Assembly (NCBI RefSeq): GCF_003259745.1
Contig: NZ_QLMC01000003.1
Coordinates: forward strand, 744,001 to 808,000
DNA: 64,000 bases
Reading direction: 5' to 3'
Source of the DNA: Larkinella arboricola
GTDB lineage: Bacteria > Bacteroidota > Bacteroidia > Cytophagales > Spirosomataceae
Shown here: positions 43,410 through 51,423 of the stretch, piece by piece
Position numbering within the stretch: position 1 is the stretch's first letter
Layout: each line of letters begins with the position of its first letter
Notes under the pieces: model-generated
Databases searched by the model: none
Seen by the model: only the letters and a program-made list of their open reading frames with translations
What the model was told of the DNA's origin: nothing
Translations under genes and position numbers: made by a program

Positions 43410-44396
43410 TCATAGTTCGTTTCCGGAAACCGTACCCTCAGAAAAAGCCTGAATGTTCTGGCAGGTTGTCTGGGCAATACTCGTCAGCGCATTGCGGGTA
43501 AAAAACGCCTGGTGGCCCGTAATCAGAACGTTCGGGAACGTCAGCAACCGCATAAAGATATCGTCCTGAATGATGGTATCCGACAGGTCTTCGAAGAAAA
43601 GGTGACTTTCTTCTTCATATACGTCCAGCCCCAGATAACCAAGCTGACCACTTTTAAGGCTTTCAATAACCGCCTGTGTATCGATCAACGCACCCCGGCC
43701 CGTGTTGATCAGCATGGCTCCTTTCTTCATCAGCTTGAGCGTATCCTGATTGATGAGGTGGTACGTTTGTGGCGTCAGCGGACAGTGCAGGGAAATGATG
43801 TCGGATCGGTTCAGGAGCTCCACCAGCGAAACGTATTCAATGCCAATCTGCCGGGCTTCTTCGTCTTCCACCAGATCGAACGCCAGCAGGTGACAGCCAA
43901 ATCCTTTTAGAATCTGAGCCGTTACTTTGCCGATTTTTCCCAGACCCACCAGCCCCACCGTTCGGCCAAACATATCGAACCCCATCAGTCCGTCCAGCGC
44001 AAAATTACCTTCCTTCACCCGGTTATAGGCCCGGTGTGTTTTGCGATTCAGCGCCAGAATCAGCGCCAGGGTGTGCTCGGCAACCGAATACGGCGAATAA
44101 GCCGGAACGCGCACCACACGGATGCCGCATTGCCGGGCCGCTTCCAGATCGACATTATTGAAACCGGCACATCGGAGTGCAATTAGCTGAACGCCCTGAC
44201 TGGCCAGCTTGCGGATTACGGCGGCATTGGCCTGATCGTTAACAAACAGACAAACCACCGGCGAATCGGTCACCAGTTCGGCGGTTGTTTCATCCAGCGG
44301 AACTTTCAAAAACCGCAGATTAAAGCCAAAACCGGCATTGGTTTGTTCGAAGAAGGTACTATCGTACGGTTTGGTGCTAAAAAAAGTGACGTTCAT
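43410..44396 (-). CDS. D-lactate dehydrogenase-type 2-hydroxyacid dehydrogenase
   Basis: 328 residues. The NAD-binding TVGLVGLGKIGKVTAQILKGFGCHLLAFD is near residue 145, the substrate/catalytic Arg region NTGRGALIDTQAVIESL near residue 233, Glu in YEEESHLFFED near residue 258, and catalytic His in ITGHQAFFT near residue 295. The N-terminus (MNVTFFSTKPYDSTFFEQTNAGFGFNLRFL) matches the LdhA type of fermentative D-lactate dehydrogenase. It probably reduces pyruvate to D-lactate. Single gene, downstream of the tRNA terminator. Confidence 0.9.
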   Translation of the reverse strand: MNVTFFSTKPYDSTFFEQTNAGFGFNLRFLKVPLDETTAELVTDSPVVCLFVNDQANAAVIRKLASQGVQLIALRCAGFNNVDLEAARQCGIRVVRVPAYSPYSVAEHTLALILALNRKTHRAYNRVKEGNFALDGLMGFDMFGRTVGLVGLGKIGKVTAQILKGFGCHLLAFDLVEDEEARQIGIEYVSLVELLNRSDIISLHCPLTPQTYHLINQDTLKLMKKGAMLINTGRGALIDTQAVIESLKSGQLGYLGLDVYEEESHLFFEDLSDTIIQDDIFMRLLTFPNVLITGHQAFFTRNALTSIAQTTCQNIQAFSEGTVSGNEL

Positions 44397-44427
44397 AGGA
44401 CCTCGGGTTTACGGACTGACCAAAACA

Positions 44428-44459
44428 AAAAAACCGTAATCAGTCGATTACGGTTTTTT
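44428..44459 (-). terminator. Terminator of tRNA-Leu
   Basis: AAAAAACCGTAATC (44428-44441) pairs with GATTACGGTTTTTT (44446-44459) around a 4-base loop. On the reverse strand it directly follows the tRNA and ends in a T run. Confidence 0.92.
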
Positions 44460-44463
44460 GCAG

Positions 44464-44547
44464 TGCCGAAGGCGAGACTCGAACTCGCATGAACTTGCGT
44501 TCACACGCCCCTGAAACGTGCGTGTCTACCAATTTCACCACTTCGGC
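44464..44547 (-). tRNA. tRNA-Leu (anticodon CAG)
   Basis: 84 bases. The acceptor stem GCCGAAG pairs with CTTCGGC, the D arm reads TGGTAGACA, and the T arm reads GAGTTCGAGTCTC. The anticodon stem is CACGT/GCGTG with loop TTCAGGG, giving CAG (reads CUG codons). A long variable arm is present, as expected for leucine. The 3' CCA is not encoded. A good TTG-N20-CACCTTTG promoter lies upstream and a terminator follows. Confidence 0.95.
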
Positions 44548-44570
44548 ATTTTTCCCATGAATTGGGACTG

Positions 44571-44601
44571 CAAAGGTGTAGTATTTACAATTTATATGCA
44601 A
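44571..44601 (-). promoter_or_regulatory. Promoter of tRNA-Leu
   Basis: On the reverse strand: TTG (44601-44599), 20 bases, then CACCTTTG (44578-44571), one mismatch from TAnnTTTG with an upstream TA shifted by two. The spacing is the same as in the rpmH promoter. The tRNA begins 24 bases after the motif. Confidence 0.6.
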
Positions 44602-44676
44602 GTCCGTTAGCCAGTTTTTTTTAGGATTTTAGTGGTTTTATAGGCGCGTGACGGCTTTATGGCTGATTTTCAGCAC

Positions 44677-46089
44677 TTATAAATCCACCGACTCGTAGAG
44701 AGACGGAATGGATACATTCTGATAGCCCGCGCTCTGGAGTTTCTGACGGAAAACCACCTGCCGGTCGTACTCGCCGTGAACCAGAAAAATTCGCTTTACC
44801 AGCGCCGGATTCTGACAGGACAAGAAATCGAGCATTTCGCGGTAATCACCGTGGGCGCTGAACGAATCCATCACTTCCACATCGGCCCTGACCTGATACG
44901 TTTCGCCAAATATCTTTACCTCGGCATCACCCCGTTTGAGCGCACCACCCAGCGTTTCCGGACCACAGTACCCCACGATCAGAACCGTACACCGTGAATC
45001 CTCGATGTTGTTTTTAATGTGATGCTTGATGCGCCCGGCTTCGGCCATGCCCGACGATGAAATAATAATGCAGGGTTCGTCGCGGGTGTTGATGGCTTTG
45101 GAATCTTCTACATCCGACACGTAATGCAGATTCGGAAAGGCAAAGGCATCGCCGTCTTTTTCGATGTACGACAGAATTTCCGGATTAAAACATTCGTCGT
45201 GCTCCTTCATCAGGTGCGTTGCTTTCACGGCCATTGGGCTGTCGATGTACACGTTCAGGCGCGGCAGGTCCCCGTGGTTGGCAAGCTGGTCGAGTGCATA
45301 AATCAACTCCTGCGTCCGGTCGACGGCAAAGGCCGGAATGATGAGCTTCCCTCCGCGTACTACGCAGGTTTCGTGCACAATCCGGAGCAAATGGGCACGC
45401 ATGTCGGGTTCGGGCTCGTGGAGTTTGTCACCGTAGGTCGATTCACAGAGAATGTAATCGGCCTGCGGAAACGGCTCCGGCATTTTAAGTATCTTGTCGT
45501 GCGGTCGGCCAATATCACCACTAAAAAATACCCGTTTCTCCACGGTTTCGCCGTTGGTGTCGGTTTCGCGGACGGTCAGGCTGACGGCGGCACTGCCGAG
45601 CAAATGCGCGGTATCGGTCAGCAAAACACCCACTTCGTCGTGGTTGAGCCAGAACGTTTCGCCATAGTTGACCGGTTTCATGCGTTCGAGGGCGCGTTCC
45701 ACATCGCTGGCTTCGTAAAGAATGTCGAGCAGCGGTCGTCCCTGGCGCTCCCGGCGTTTGTTTACCCGCTCCAGGTCTTTCTGCTGAATGTGGGCGCTGT
45801 CGAGCAGCATGATGCGGCACAGATCAACGGTAGCGGGGGTGCAATAAATCGGACCGTTGAAACCCTGCCGAACCAGACGCGGAATCAAACCGGCATGGTC
45901 AATATGAGCGTGGGACAGAATCAGATAATCGACTTCAGCGGCATTGAACCGGAAATCCTGGTTCAGATCGTCGGTATTGATTCCCTGGAACAAACCGCAA
46001 TCGAGCAGGATGCGCGTTCCGCGCTGGGTGGTAATCAGGTGTTTCGTACCCGTCACGGTGCGGGCTGCGCCAAAAAACTGAAGCTTCAT
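44677..46089 (-). CDS. MBL-fold beta-CASP RNA nuclease family protein
   Basis: 470 residues. Metal motif II SHAHIDHAGLIPRL is near residue 60, TDTAHLLGSAAVSL near residue 165, FFSGDIGRPHDKI near residue 195, then the beta-CASP insertion (GGKLIIPAFAVDRTQELIYAL near 255 and IISSSGMAEAGRIKHHI near 350) and the RNA-specificity/KH-like motif DSFSAHGDYREMLDFL near 405. The family cleaves or trims RNA (as in CPSF73/TTHA0252); related proteins act on RNA in bacteria. RNA targets are unknown. The gene stands alone. Confidence 0.9.
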   Translation of the reverse strand: MKLQFFGAARTVTGTKHLITTQRGTRILLDCGLFQGINTDDLNQDFRFNAAEVDYLILSHAHIDHAGLIPRLVRQGFNGPIYCTPATVDLCRIMLLDSAHIQQKDLERVNKRRERQGRPLLDILYEASDVERALERMKPVNYGETFWLNHDEVGVLLTDTAHLLGSAAVSLTVRETDTNGETVEKRVFFSGDIGRPHDKILKMPEPFPQADYILCESTYGDKLHEPEPDMRAHLLRIVHETCVVRGGKLIIPAFAVDRTQELIYALDQLANHGDLPRLNVYIDSPMAVKATHLMKEHDECFNPEILSYIEKDGDAFAFPNLHYVSDVEDSKAINTRDEPCIIISSSGMAEAGRIKHHIKNNIEDSRCTVLIVGYCGPETLGGALKRGDAEVKIFGETYQVRADVEVMDSFSAHGDYREMLDFLSCQNPALVKRIFLVHGEYDRQVVFRQKLQSAGYQNVSIPSLYESVDL

Positions 46090-46469
46090 AAACGATCTTT
46101 TTACACGGTAAGCCCTGATCGAATTTAAACTACCTATCGGAAAATGTACGCCCGATCATCACGCAGGCTCAAACCCCGTCAACGTACCTATTACCCCTAA
46201 CATCGTTGAATTGTTTTGGATACTCCACCTGTCGATTCTGAAACCCGGTTTGCTCCCCATTTGCTCTGCCGACGGCCAAGGCCGCCCTATCAATATCCGG
46301 ATTTTAATTCGGGCGGAGGAAAGGACGGTTAATTTTTACGGAACGAACTTTCAAAACAGCTATACTTCATTAGATTTGTGCAATCTCTTCCTATGACAAG
46401 AGCGCACAGAGAAAAGACTTAAGACTTCCATTTCTTATCCACTTCTAATCTCTTTAACCTTGCATCCGC
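46090..46469. other. Divergent intergenic region between the beta-CASP and oxidoreductase genes
   Basis: 380 bases holding the promoters of both genes. On the forward strand TAGATTTG at 46371-46378 fits TAnnTTTG and lies about 90 bases before the oxidoreductase ATG; no -33 box was found. A 61-codon open frame exists at 46211 but shows no coding character. I see no RNA gene. Confidence 0.5.
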
Positions 46470-47633
46470 ATGGCTACTAACCGACGTGATTTTCTACAAA
46501 AACTTTCAAAAGGAATCGGCGCTTCGGCGCTCTCATTACCGTTGGCGGGTTATGCCGCAACGCTAAATCAGCAGGATCAGTTTGCGCGGATCAACACGCT
46601 GGTTTCGCATCTGGGCGAACCGTTACAGCCGGAACGCAAACTGGGCATGGCGCTGGTCGGTCTGGGCGGCTACGCCAAAAATCAATTGGCACCGGCCCTG
46701 CAACAAACCAAGCATGTCCGGCTGGCCGGTATTGTAACCGGTACTCCATCCAAAGCCGAGGAATGGACTGCTAAATACAACATTCCGAAAGCAAACGTCT
46801 ACGATTACAAAACGTTTGACCGCATCATTGATAACAAGGACATCGACATTGTATACGTTGTGCTGCCGAACTCGATGCACGCGGAATACGTCATCCGGGC
46901 GGCCAAAGCGGGCAAGCACGTGATTTGCGAAAAACCGATGGCCATTACGGTGAAGGAATGTCAGGAAATGATTGATGCCTGCAAGAAGGCCAATCGCCAG
47001 CTTGCCATCGGCTACCGGCTCCATTATGAACCCTTTACGCAGGAAATGATGCGGCTGGGCCGCGAAAAAGTTTTCGGCAACCTGAAGTTTCTGGAAGCCA
47101 GCGACGGTTTTAAAGCCGGTGACCCCAACCAGTGGCGGCTTAAGAAAGCCCTGGCGGGCGGTGGTCCGATGATGGACGTGGGCATCTATGCCATTCAGGG
47201 CGTCCGGCTGGTGACGGGTCTGGAACCGCTTTCGGTAACGGCTCAGTTTGGCCCCAAAACCGATCCGCAGAAGTTCAAGGATGTTGAAGAAACGATGTAC
47301 TGGCAGTTTGAATTTCCAAACGGTATTACGTCAACTTCCACCACCAGCTACGCTGCGGGCGTGGAGCGGCTGTATGCGTCGGCAGAAAACGGCTGGTTTG
47401 AGCTGCGTCCGGCATTTGGCTACGGCCCGCTGAAAGGGATGACGAGCAAAGGCCCGATTGAAAAACCGGTGGTCAATCACCAGGCGATGCACATGGACGG
47501 TATTTGCAAGGATCTGATCGACGGAAAACAACTGCCGAAACACATCACCGGCGAGGAAGGCATGCAGGATATGAAAATCATCACGGCCACGTATCAGGCG
47601 GCTGAAACCGGTCGGAAGATTAAGATTGCTTAA
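46470..47633 (+). CDS. Tat-exported Gfo/Idh/MocA family oxidoreductase
   Basis: 387 residues. The N-terminus MATNRRDFLQKLSKGIGASALSLPLAGYA is a twin-arginine signal, so the enzyme folds with its cofactor before export to the periplasm. The Rossmann domain begins at LGMALVGLGGYAKNQLAPAL near residue 55, and CEKPMAITVKECQEMIDACKKA near residue 150 carries the conserved EKP motif of the family. C-terminal alpha/beta domain follows (GGPMMDVGIYAIQGVRLVTG near 230). The relative of glucose-fructose oxidoreductase acts on sugars or cyclitols. A 84-bp repeat lies 4 bases after its stop. Confidence 0.9.
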   Translation: MATNRRDFLQKLSKGIGASALSLPLAGYAATLNQQDQFARINTLVSHLGEPLQPERKLGMALVGLGGYAKNQLAPALQQTKHVRLAGIVTGTPSKAEEWTAKYNIPKANVYDYKTFDRIIDNKDIDIVYVVLPNSMHAEYVIRAAKAGKHVICEKPMAITVKECQEMIDACKKANRQLAIGYRLHYEPFTQEMMRLGREKVFGNLKFLEASDGFKAGDPNQWRLKKALAGGGPMMDVGIYAIQGVRLVTGLEPLSVTAQFGPKTDPQKFKDVEETMYWQFEFPNGITSTSTTSYAAGVERLYASAENGWFELRPAFGYGPLKGMTSKGPIEKPVVNHQAMHMDGICKDLIDGKQLPKHITGEEGMQDMKIITATYQAAETGRKIKIA

Positions 47634-47637
47634 GTTG

Positions 47638-47721
47638 TTACACAGAGTTAATCAGAGGTTATCAGGGCTTATCAGAGTTTTCTCCGGTTACCTCCGATAT
47701 TCTCTGATTAACTCTGTGTAA
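47638..47721. repeat. 84-bp inverted-repeat element, copy A
   Basis: Perfect 20-bp arms at 47638-47657 and 47702-47721 (outermost TTACACAGAGTTAATC and GATTAACTCTGTGTAA) around 44 bases. The left half repeats the word ATCAGAG with 10-bp spacing. It has the same length and layout as copy B at 63438-63521. It lies between the stop of the forward oxidoreductase gene and the stop of the reverse ThuA gene. Confidence 0.9.
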
Positions 47722-47724
47722 TAA

Positions 47725-48471
47725 TCATTTTTTGCGTCCCATTGCGTACTTGATTCCGCCCAGCACGTGCGCCATAAACTGCGGGTCGCTGTAGGACTCG
47801 TCGGTATGGCCTCCGCCGGTATAGAAAGACCGCCCCCCGTCGAACTCCCGGTACCAGATAAACGGGTGGTTGTCACCATTTTTCCCTCCTTTATAGGTTT
47901 TCTCGTCCAGCTTACCCAGCACCTTGATGCCCGGCACAATGCTTTTGTAGTCATACCACTCGTCAAACCGTTTCCAGCGGTCGGGCAGCATCTTGGTCGC
48001 CAGGTGCTTTTTATCCACGATCTCGATTTCGGCGTTTTGCTGACTGGGGTGGCTCAGGAAGTAAGCGCCCACCAGTTGATTATACCAGGGCCACTCGTAT
48101 TCGGTATCGGCAGCCGCGTGAATTCCCACGTACCCACCGCCTTTTTTGATGTATTGCTCGAAAGCCGCCTGCTGCTGATCGTTCAGCACGTCGCCGGTGG
48201 TGCTCAAAAAGATCACGGCTTTGTATTTTTTCAGGTTATCGGTCGTAAAAAGACCTGCGTTTTCGGTAGTATCAACGGCAAAATCGTTCTCCTGGCCTAA
48301 TTTTAAGAGCCCTGCTTTGCCCGCTTCAATCGATTTGTGCCGGTAGCCTTTGGTTCGGGAAAAGACCAGAACGGCGTCTTTGGTTTTGGCGGGCTCTCCC
48401 ACGTTCGGCTCTTCGGCTGAAGTACAGGCTATTAAGATAAAGAAGCTAAAAAGGGTTAAAAGAGTTTTCAT
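47725..48471 (-). CDS. ThuA domain lipoprotein
   Basis: 248 residues from ATG 48471 (MKTLLTLFSFFILIACTSAEE), a lipoprotein signal with lipobox LIAC. The ThuA domain shows VLVFSRTKGYRHKSIEAGKAGLLKLG near residue 35, AVIFLSTTGDVLNDQQQAAFEQYIKKGGGYVGIHAAADTEYEWPWYNQLVGAYF near residue 85-140, and PFIWYREFDGGRSFYTGGGHTDESY near residue 205. ThuA is a glutamine-amidotransferase-like fold linked to trehalose use in Sinorhizobium; the reaction is unresolved. ThuA proteins in Bacteroidota often occur with exported Gfo/Idh/MocA enzymes, as here, convergently across the repeat. Confidence 0.9.
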   Translation of the reverse strand: MKTLLTLFSFFILIACTSAEEPNVGEPAKTKDAVLVFSRTKGYRHKSIEAGKAGLLKLGQENDFAVDTTENAGLFTTDNLKKYKAVIFLSTTGDVLNDQQQAAFEQYIKKGGGYVGIHAAADTEYEWPWYNQLVGAYFLSHPSQQNAEIEIVDKKHLATKMLPDRWKRFDEWYDYKSIVPGIKVLGKLDEKTYKGGKNGDNHPFIWYREFDGGRSFYTGGGHTDESYSDPQFMAHVLGGIKYAMGRKK

Positions 48472-48552
48472 AGACAAGTTTGGAAGTGTACTATAAAAGT
48501 ATTGGTTTTACCGTACTTTACTGCTCACGTTTCACCAATTTCTTACCCTATT

Positions 48553-48990
48553 ATGAAAGTTCGGCCTGCGATGCTGCTGATTGAAAATAACCATGTATTG
48601 CTGATGCACTACCGCTACGGCGAGACGGATGTGTTTGGTTTACCGGGTGGCAACCCCGACAAGGGCGAGACGCTGGACCAGACGGTGATCCGGGAATTGC
48701 AGGAAGAATTAGGTGTGGAAGTTGAAATCGGGCCGGTTGCGTTTTTTGGCGAAGTGATGATGCCCGAAAGCAAAGCAGACGTGTTGCACGTCCTTTTTCT
48801 GGGTCAGCTTATTGGGGGTATTCCCCGACTAAATCCCGCTGAAACCAGCGCGCTGGCCGTCGCCTGGAAACCCATCAGCGACCTGGACGTTCTGAATCTA
48901 TATCCGAACGTGGGCCGACAAATTCAAAGCTTATTTACGTCACAAAACAGTCCAGGCTATATCGGGAAAATCGATCAGGCCTTTTTCTGA
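48553..48990 (+). CDS. Nudix hydrolase
   Basis: 145 residues from ATG 48553 (MKVRPAMLLIENNHVLLMHYRYGETD); an open frame back to 48502 adds a poorly conserved N-terminus. The Nudix box GGNPDKGETLDQTVIRELQEELGVE (residues 38-62) has the full GX5EX7REUXEEXGU pattern with the metal-binding glutamates. Such enzymes hydrolyse nucleoside diphosphates linked to another group, for example oxidised nucleotides or sugar nucleotides. The substrate cannot be told. It lies between genes of opposite strand. Confidence 0.9.
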   Translation: MKVRPAMLLIENNHVLLMHYRYGETDVFGLPGGNPDKGETLDQTVIRELQEELGVEVEIGPVAFFGEVMMPESKADVLHVLFLGQLIGGIPRLNPAETSALAVAWKPISDLDVLNLYPNVGRQIQSLFTSQNSPGYIGKIDQAFF

Positions 48991-48996
48991 CGTAGA

Positions 48997-50379
48997 TTAC
49001 GGCTTTTCGTGATTCTTACTCGGAAACACGGCACCGGTGATCATTCCTGCCGTGCTGGCCAGTAGTCCGTAAACCAGCGCCGGGTATTCGGTTTCAATCA
49101 TCAGACAGATTAACCAGACCCCAATGCCACCGATCATCGACAGCAGGCAGCCGAGCGTATTGGCCCGTTTCCAGTACAGCCCGGCCGTGAGCGGCACGAA
49201 CAGCGACACCAGACTAAAAGCCGATGACTCCCCGACCAAATCAAAAATGTTGACATCGCGGGCCGCCGTCATCCAGACACAGATAACGGTAATGACGGCC
49301 ACCGCCAGCCGGATGGTGAGCAACAGCGTTTTGTCGCTGATGTCGGGGCGGAAAAACCGGAAAATGTTTTCGCCAAAAACCGTGGCCGGGGCCAGAATAG
49401 CACCACTCGACACGCTTAAAATGGCTGACAATAAAGCCCCGAAAAACAGAATCTGCAACGGCATACTGCCCTGCCGCAACACCATGTTCGGAATCAGCAT
49501 CTGGTTGTCCTGACCCAGATTCGGATACAATTGCTTCCCGGCCAGACCAATGAACAGCGGCAACATGGCAATGGTGATGTACAGAAACGACGCCAGATAC
49601 GAAGCCCGGACGGTCGTTTGCTCGTTTTTGGCCGACATCACGCGCTGAAAAATGTCCTGCTGCGGGATAGACCCCAGGCCGATAGTGATCCAGGCAGCAA
49701 CCCACTCCACGCTGTCTTTCAGGGTCGGCGGGGGCAGGAAGCGGAAAAAGCCGGGTTTGGTGTTCTGAACGATACCGGAAAGGCCGTCGGTCTGGTTGTA
49801 GAGAATAACCGCAATAATGACCAGCGCAATGATAATGATGATGTTATGAACAAAGTCCGTGATGGACAGCGACCACATACCGCCCATCATGGTGTAAATC
49901 ATCACGATGGTGGCGCTGGAGGCAATGCACCAGAAAACCGGCAGACCCGTTACCAGATTGAGCACAATACCAATGGCGATGAACTGGGCCGCAATCCAAC
50001 TGAAGTACGACGGAATCACCAGAACCGCCGAGATAAACTCCGCCGAGCGGCCAAACCGTAGACTGAAGTAATCCGAAAAGGTCGTAATCCCTAATTTATA
50101 CAAAGGCCGGGCATAGAAAGCGCCCACCAGAAACAGGCACAACGCCGAGCCGAACGGTTCTTCAATGATGCCCAGCACCCCCTTATCCACAAAGATGGCC
50201 GGAGCACCCATAATGGTTTCGGAGCCAAACCAGGTGGCAAACGTGGCCGAAGCCGCCAACGCCAGCGGCAGGCGCCGACCCGCCAGCACGAAATCCTGAC
50301 TACTGCTTACTTTGCGGGCGGCCCAGGCCCCAATGGCAAGGTTGGAAAGAAGGTAAAGGGCAATAAAGAGGAGGAGCAT
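48997..50379 (-). CDS. Sodium:solute symporter family transporter
   Basis: 460 residues from ATG 50379 (MLLLFIALYLLSNLAIGAWAARKVSSSQDFVLAGRRLPL). The open frame extends to 50430, but that upstream start lies inside the loop of a terminator hairpin, so I rejected it. There are about 13 transmembrane segments. ATWFGSETIMGAPA near residue 50, YSLRFGRSAEFISA-type (SDYFSLRFGRSAEF) near 100, and GSIPQQDIFQRVMSAKNEQTT near residue 240 fit the SSS family (sodium-coupled uptake of sugars, cyclitols, amino acids or vitamins). It is the next gene after inositol oxygenase on the same strand, so myo-inositol is a plausible substrate (inference). Confidence 0.88.
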   Translation of the reverse strand: MLLLFIALYLLSNLAIGAWAARKVSSSQDFVLAGRRLPLALAASATFATWFGSETIMGAPAIFVDKGVLGIIEEPFGSALCLFLVGAFYARPLYKLGITTFSDYFSLRFGRSAEFISAVLVIPSYFSWIAAQFIAIGIVLNLVTGLPVFWCIASSATIVMIYTMMGGMWSLSITDFVHNIIIIIALVIIAVILYNQTDGLSGIVQNTKPGFFRFLPPPTLKDSVEWVAAWITIGLGSIPQQDIFQRVMSAKNEQTTVRASYLASFLYITIAMLPLFIGLAGKQLYPNLGQDNQMLIPNMVLRQGSMPLQILFFGALLSAILSVSSGAILAPATVFGENIFRFFRPDISDKTLLLTIRLAVAVITVICVWMTAARDVNIFDLVGESSAFSLVSLFVPLTAGLYWKRANTLGCLLSMIGGIGVWLICLMIETEYPALVYGLLASTAGMITGAVFPSKNHEKP

Positions 50380-50416
50380 CCGGCGAATCAGCTTGTATTC
50401 GTCCAAATCTAACAAA

Positions 50417-50442
50417 AAAGCCGGTGTCATGACACCGGCTTT
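50417..50442 (-). terminator. Terminator of the inositol oxygenase gene
   Basis: AAAGCCGGTGTC (50417-50428) pairs perfectly with GACACCGGCTTT (50431-50442). On the reverse strand the stem is followed by TTTTTTGTTAG. The central ATG of the loop is the false upstream start of the symporter frame. Confidence 0.9.
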
Positions 50443-50469
50443 CTGTATCGTTAACCCCCACGAACGGTT

Positions 50470-51333
50470 TTACAACCGAATCGTTGCGGGCAGGTATTTG
50501 GCAATCAGGTCTTCGTAATACGGCTTCAGTTCCGAAACCACCGGCGTAACCGGGCTTTTCGAATACAGGTCATACGGGTTGAATTTGTTTACCCACTTAA
50601 ACATCTCGCGGTCGTGGTCGTCCATCAGGTGATCGTAGGCATTCTCGCGGTGTTGCGCGTAGAACGAGTGGTACCGGATCATGTACAGGGCCGGTTCGGG
50701 CAGATGATCCTTCGTAATGTGGTACAGATACTCGTCGTGGCCCCACGACATGGTGACATTTCTCAAGCCGCAGTTTGGCTCATAAACGCCGTATTTGGTG
50801 TTATACCGTTTGTCTTTCGAATCCGGGTTGTTCTGGAAAAATTCCGGGTACACAATCCGGTCGGAATGGGCACAGCCTACCGGGAACGTATCGCCTACCA
50901 CGGCCCACTGCGGCTCTCCGAACAGACACAGCACCTTGCCCATGTCGTGCAGGAAACCCGTCAGGACAAACCAGTCGGGATGACCGTCGGCACGGATGGC
51001 CTCAGCGGTTTGCAGCAGGTGTTGCAGCTGGTCGAGTTCAATATCCGGATCGGAGTCGTCGACGAGCGTATTTAGAAACTCCATAGCACCCCAAACCGGA
51101 ATTTCTTTTTTATCGAATTTCAGGAATTCCGCCCGCTTCTGCTGCACGAAATCGTACGTCTGGTACGTGTGATTCAGCCGGTAAAACTCGCGCACCGTGT
51201 CGCGGCCCGGATTATCATAATTACGGTACTCTTCTTTCGCTTTGTGTTCGGGTTCGGGATAGCGGACCAGCAGGTCGTCTTCCCATTGTTCCAGGCTGCT
51301 GAGGGGATTACGTTCAGTTTCGGTGAATGCCAT
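50470..51333 (-). CDS. myo-Inositol oxygenase (MIOX)
   Basis: 287 residues, the size of animal MIOX. The enzyme uses a diiron centre and O2 to turn myo-inositol into D-glucuronate. The six iron ligands known from the mammalian enzyme have clear counterparts: His105 ([11 protein letters not shown]), His129-Asp130 (GFLHDMGK), His199 (SWGHDEY), His222 (RYHSFY) and Asp255 (NPYDLYSK). Long stretches such as [17 protein letters not shown] and PNCGL read almost as in mammals. The HD-domain fold is soluble and cytoplasmic. The symporter gene follows on the same strand after a terminator. No glucuronate catabolism genes (uxaC, uxuA) are in the window. Confidence 0.93.
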   Translation of the reverse strand: MAFTETERNPLSSLEQWEDDLLVRYPEPEHKAKEEYRNYDNPGRDTVREFYRLNHTYQTYDFVQQKRAEFLKFDKKEIPVWGAMEFLNTLVDDSDPDIELDQLQHLLQTAEAIRADGHPDWFVLTGFLHDMGKVLCLFGEPQWAVVGDTFPVGCAHSDRIVYPEFFQNNPDSKDKRYNTKYGVYEPNCGLRNVTMSWGHDEYLYHITKDHLPEPALYMIRYHSFYAQHRENAYDHLMDDHDREMFKWVNKFNPYDLYSKSPVTPVVSELKPYYEDLIAKYLPATIRL

Positions 51334-51423
51334 AGCAAGATAGCTGTTAGTTAGCCAATTATAGGGTTGTAAAGATACTGATTCCCGCCATGATTACAAG
51401 CGTCATATATTCGAAATAGCCAG

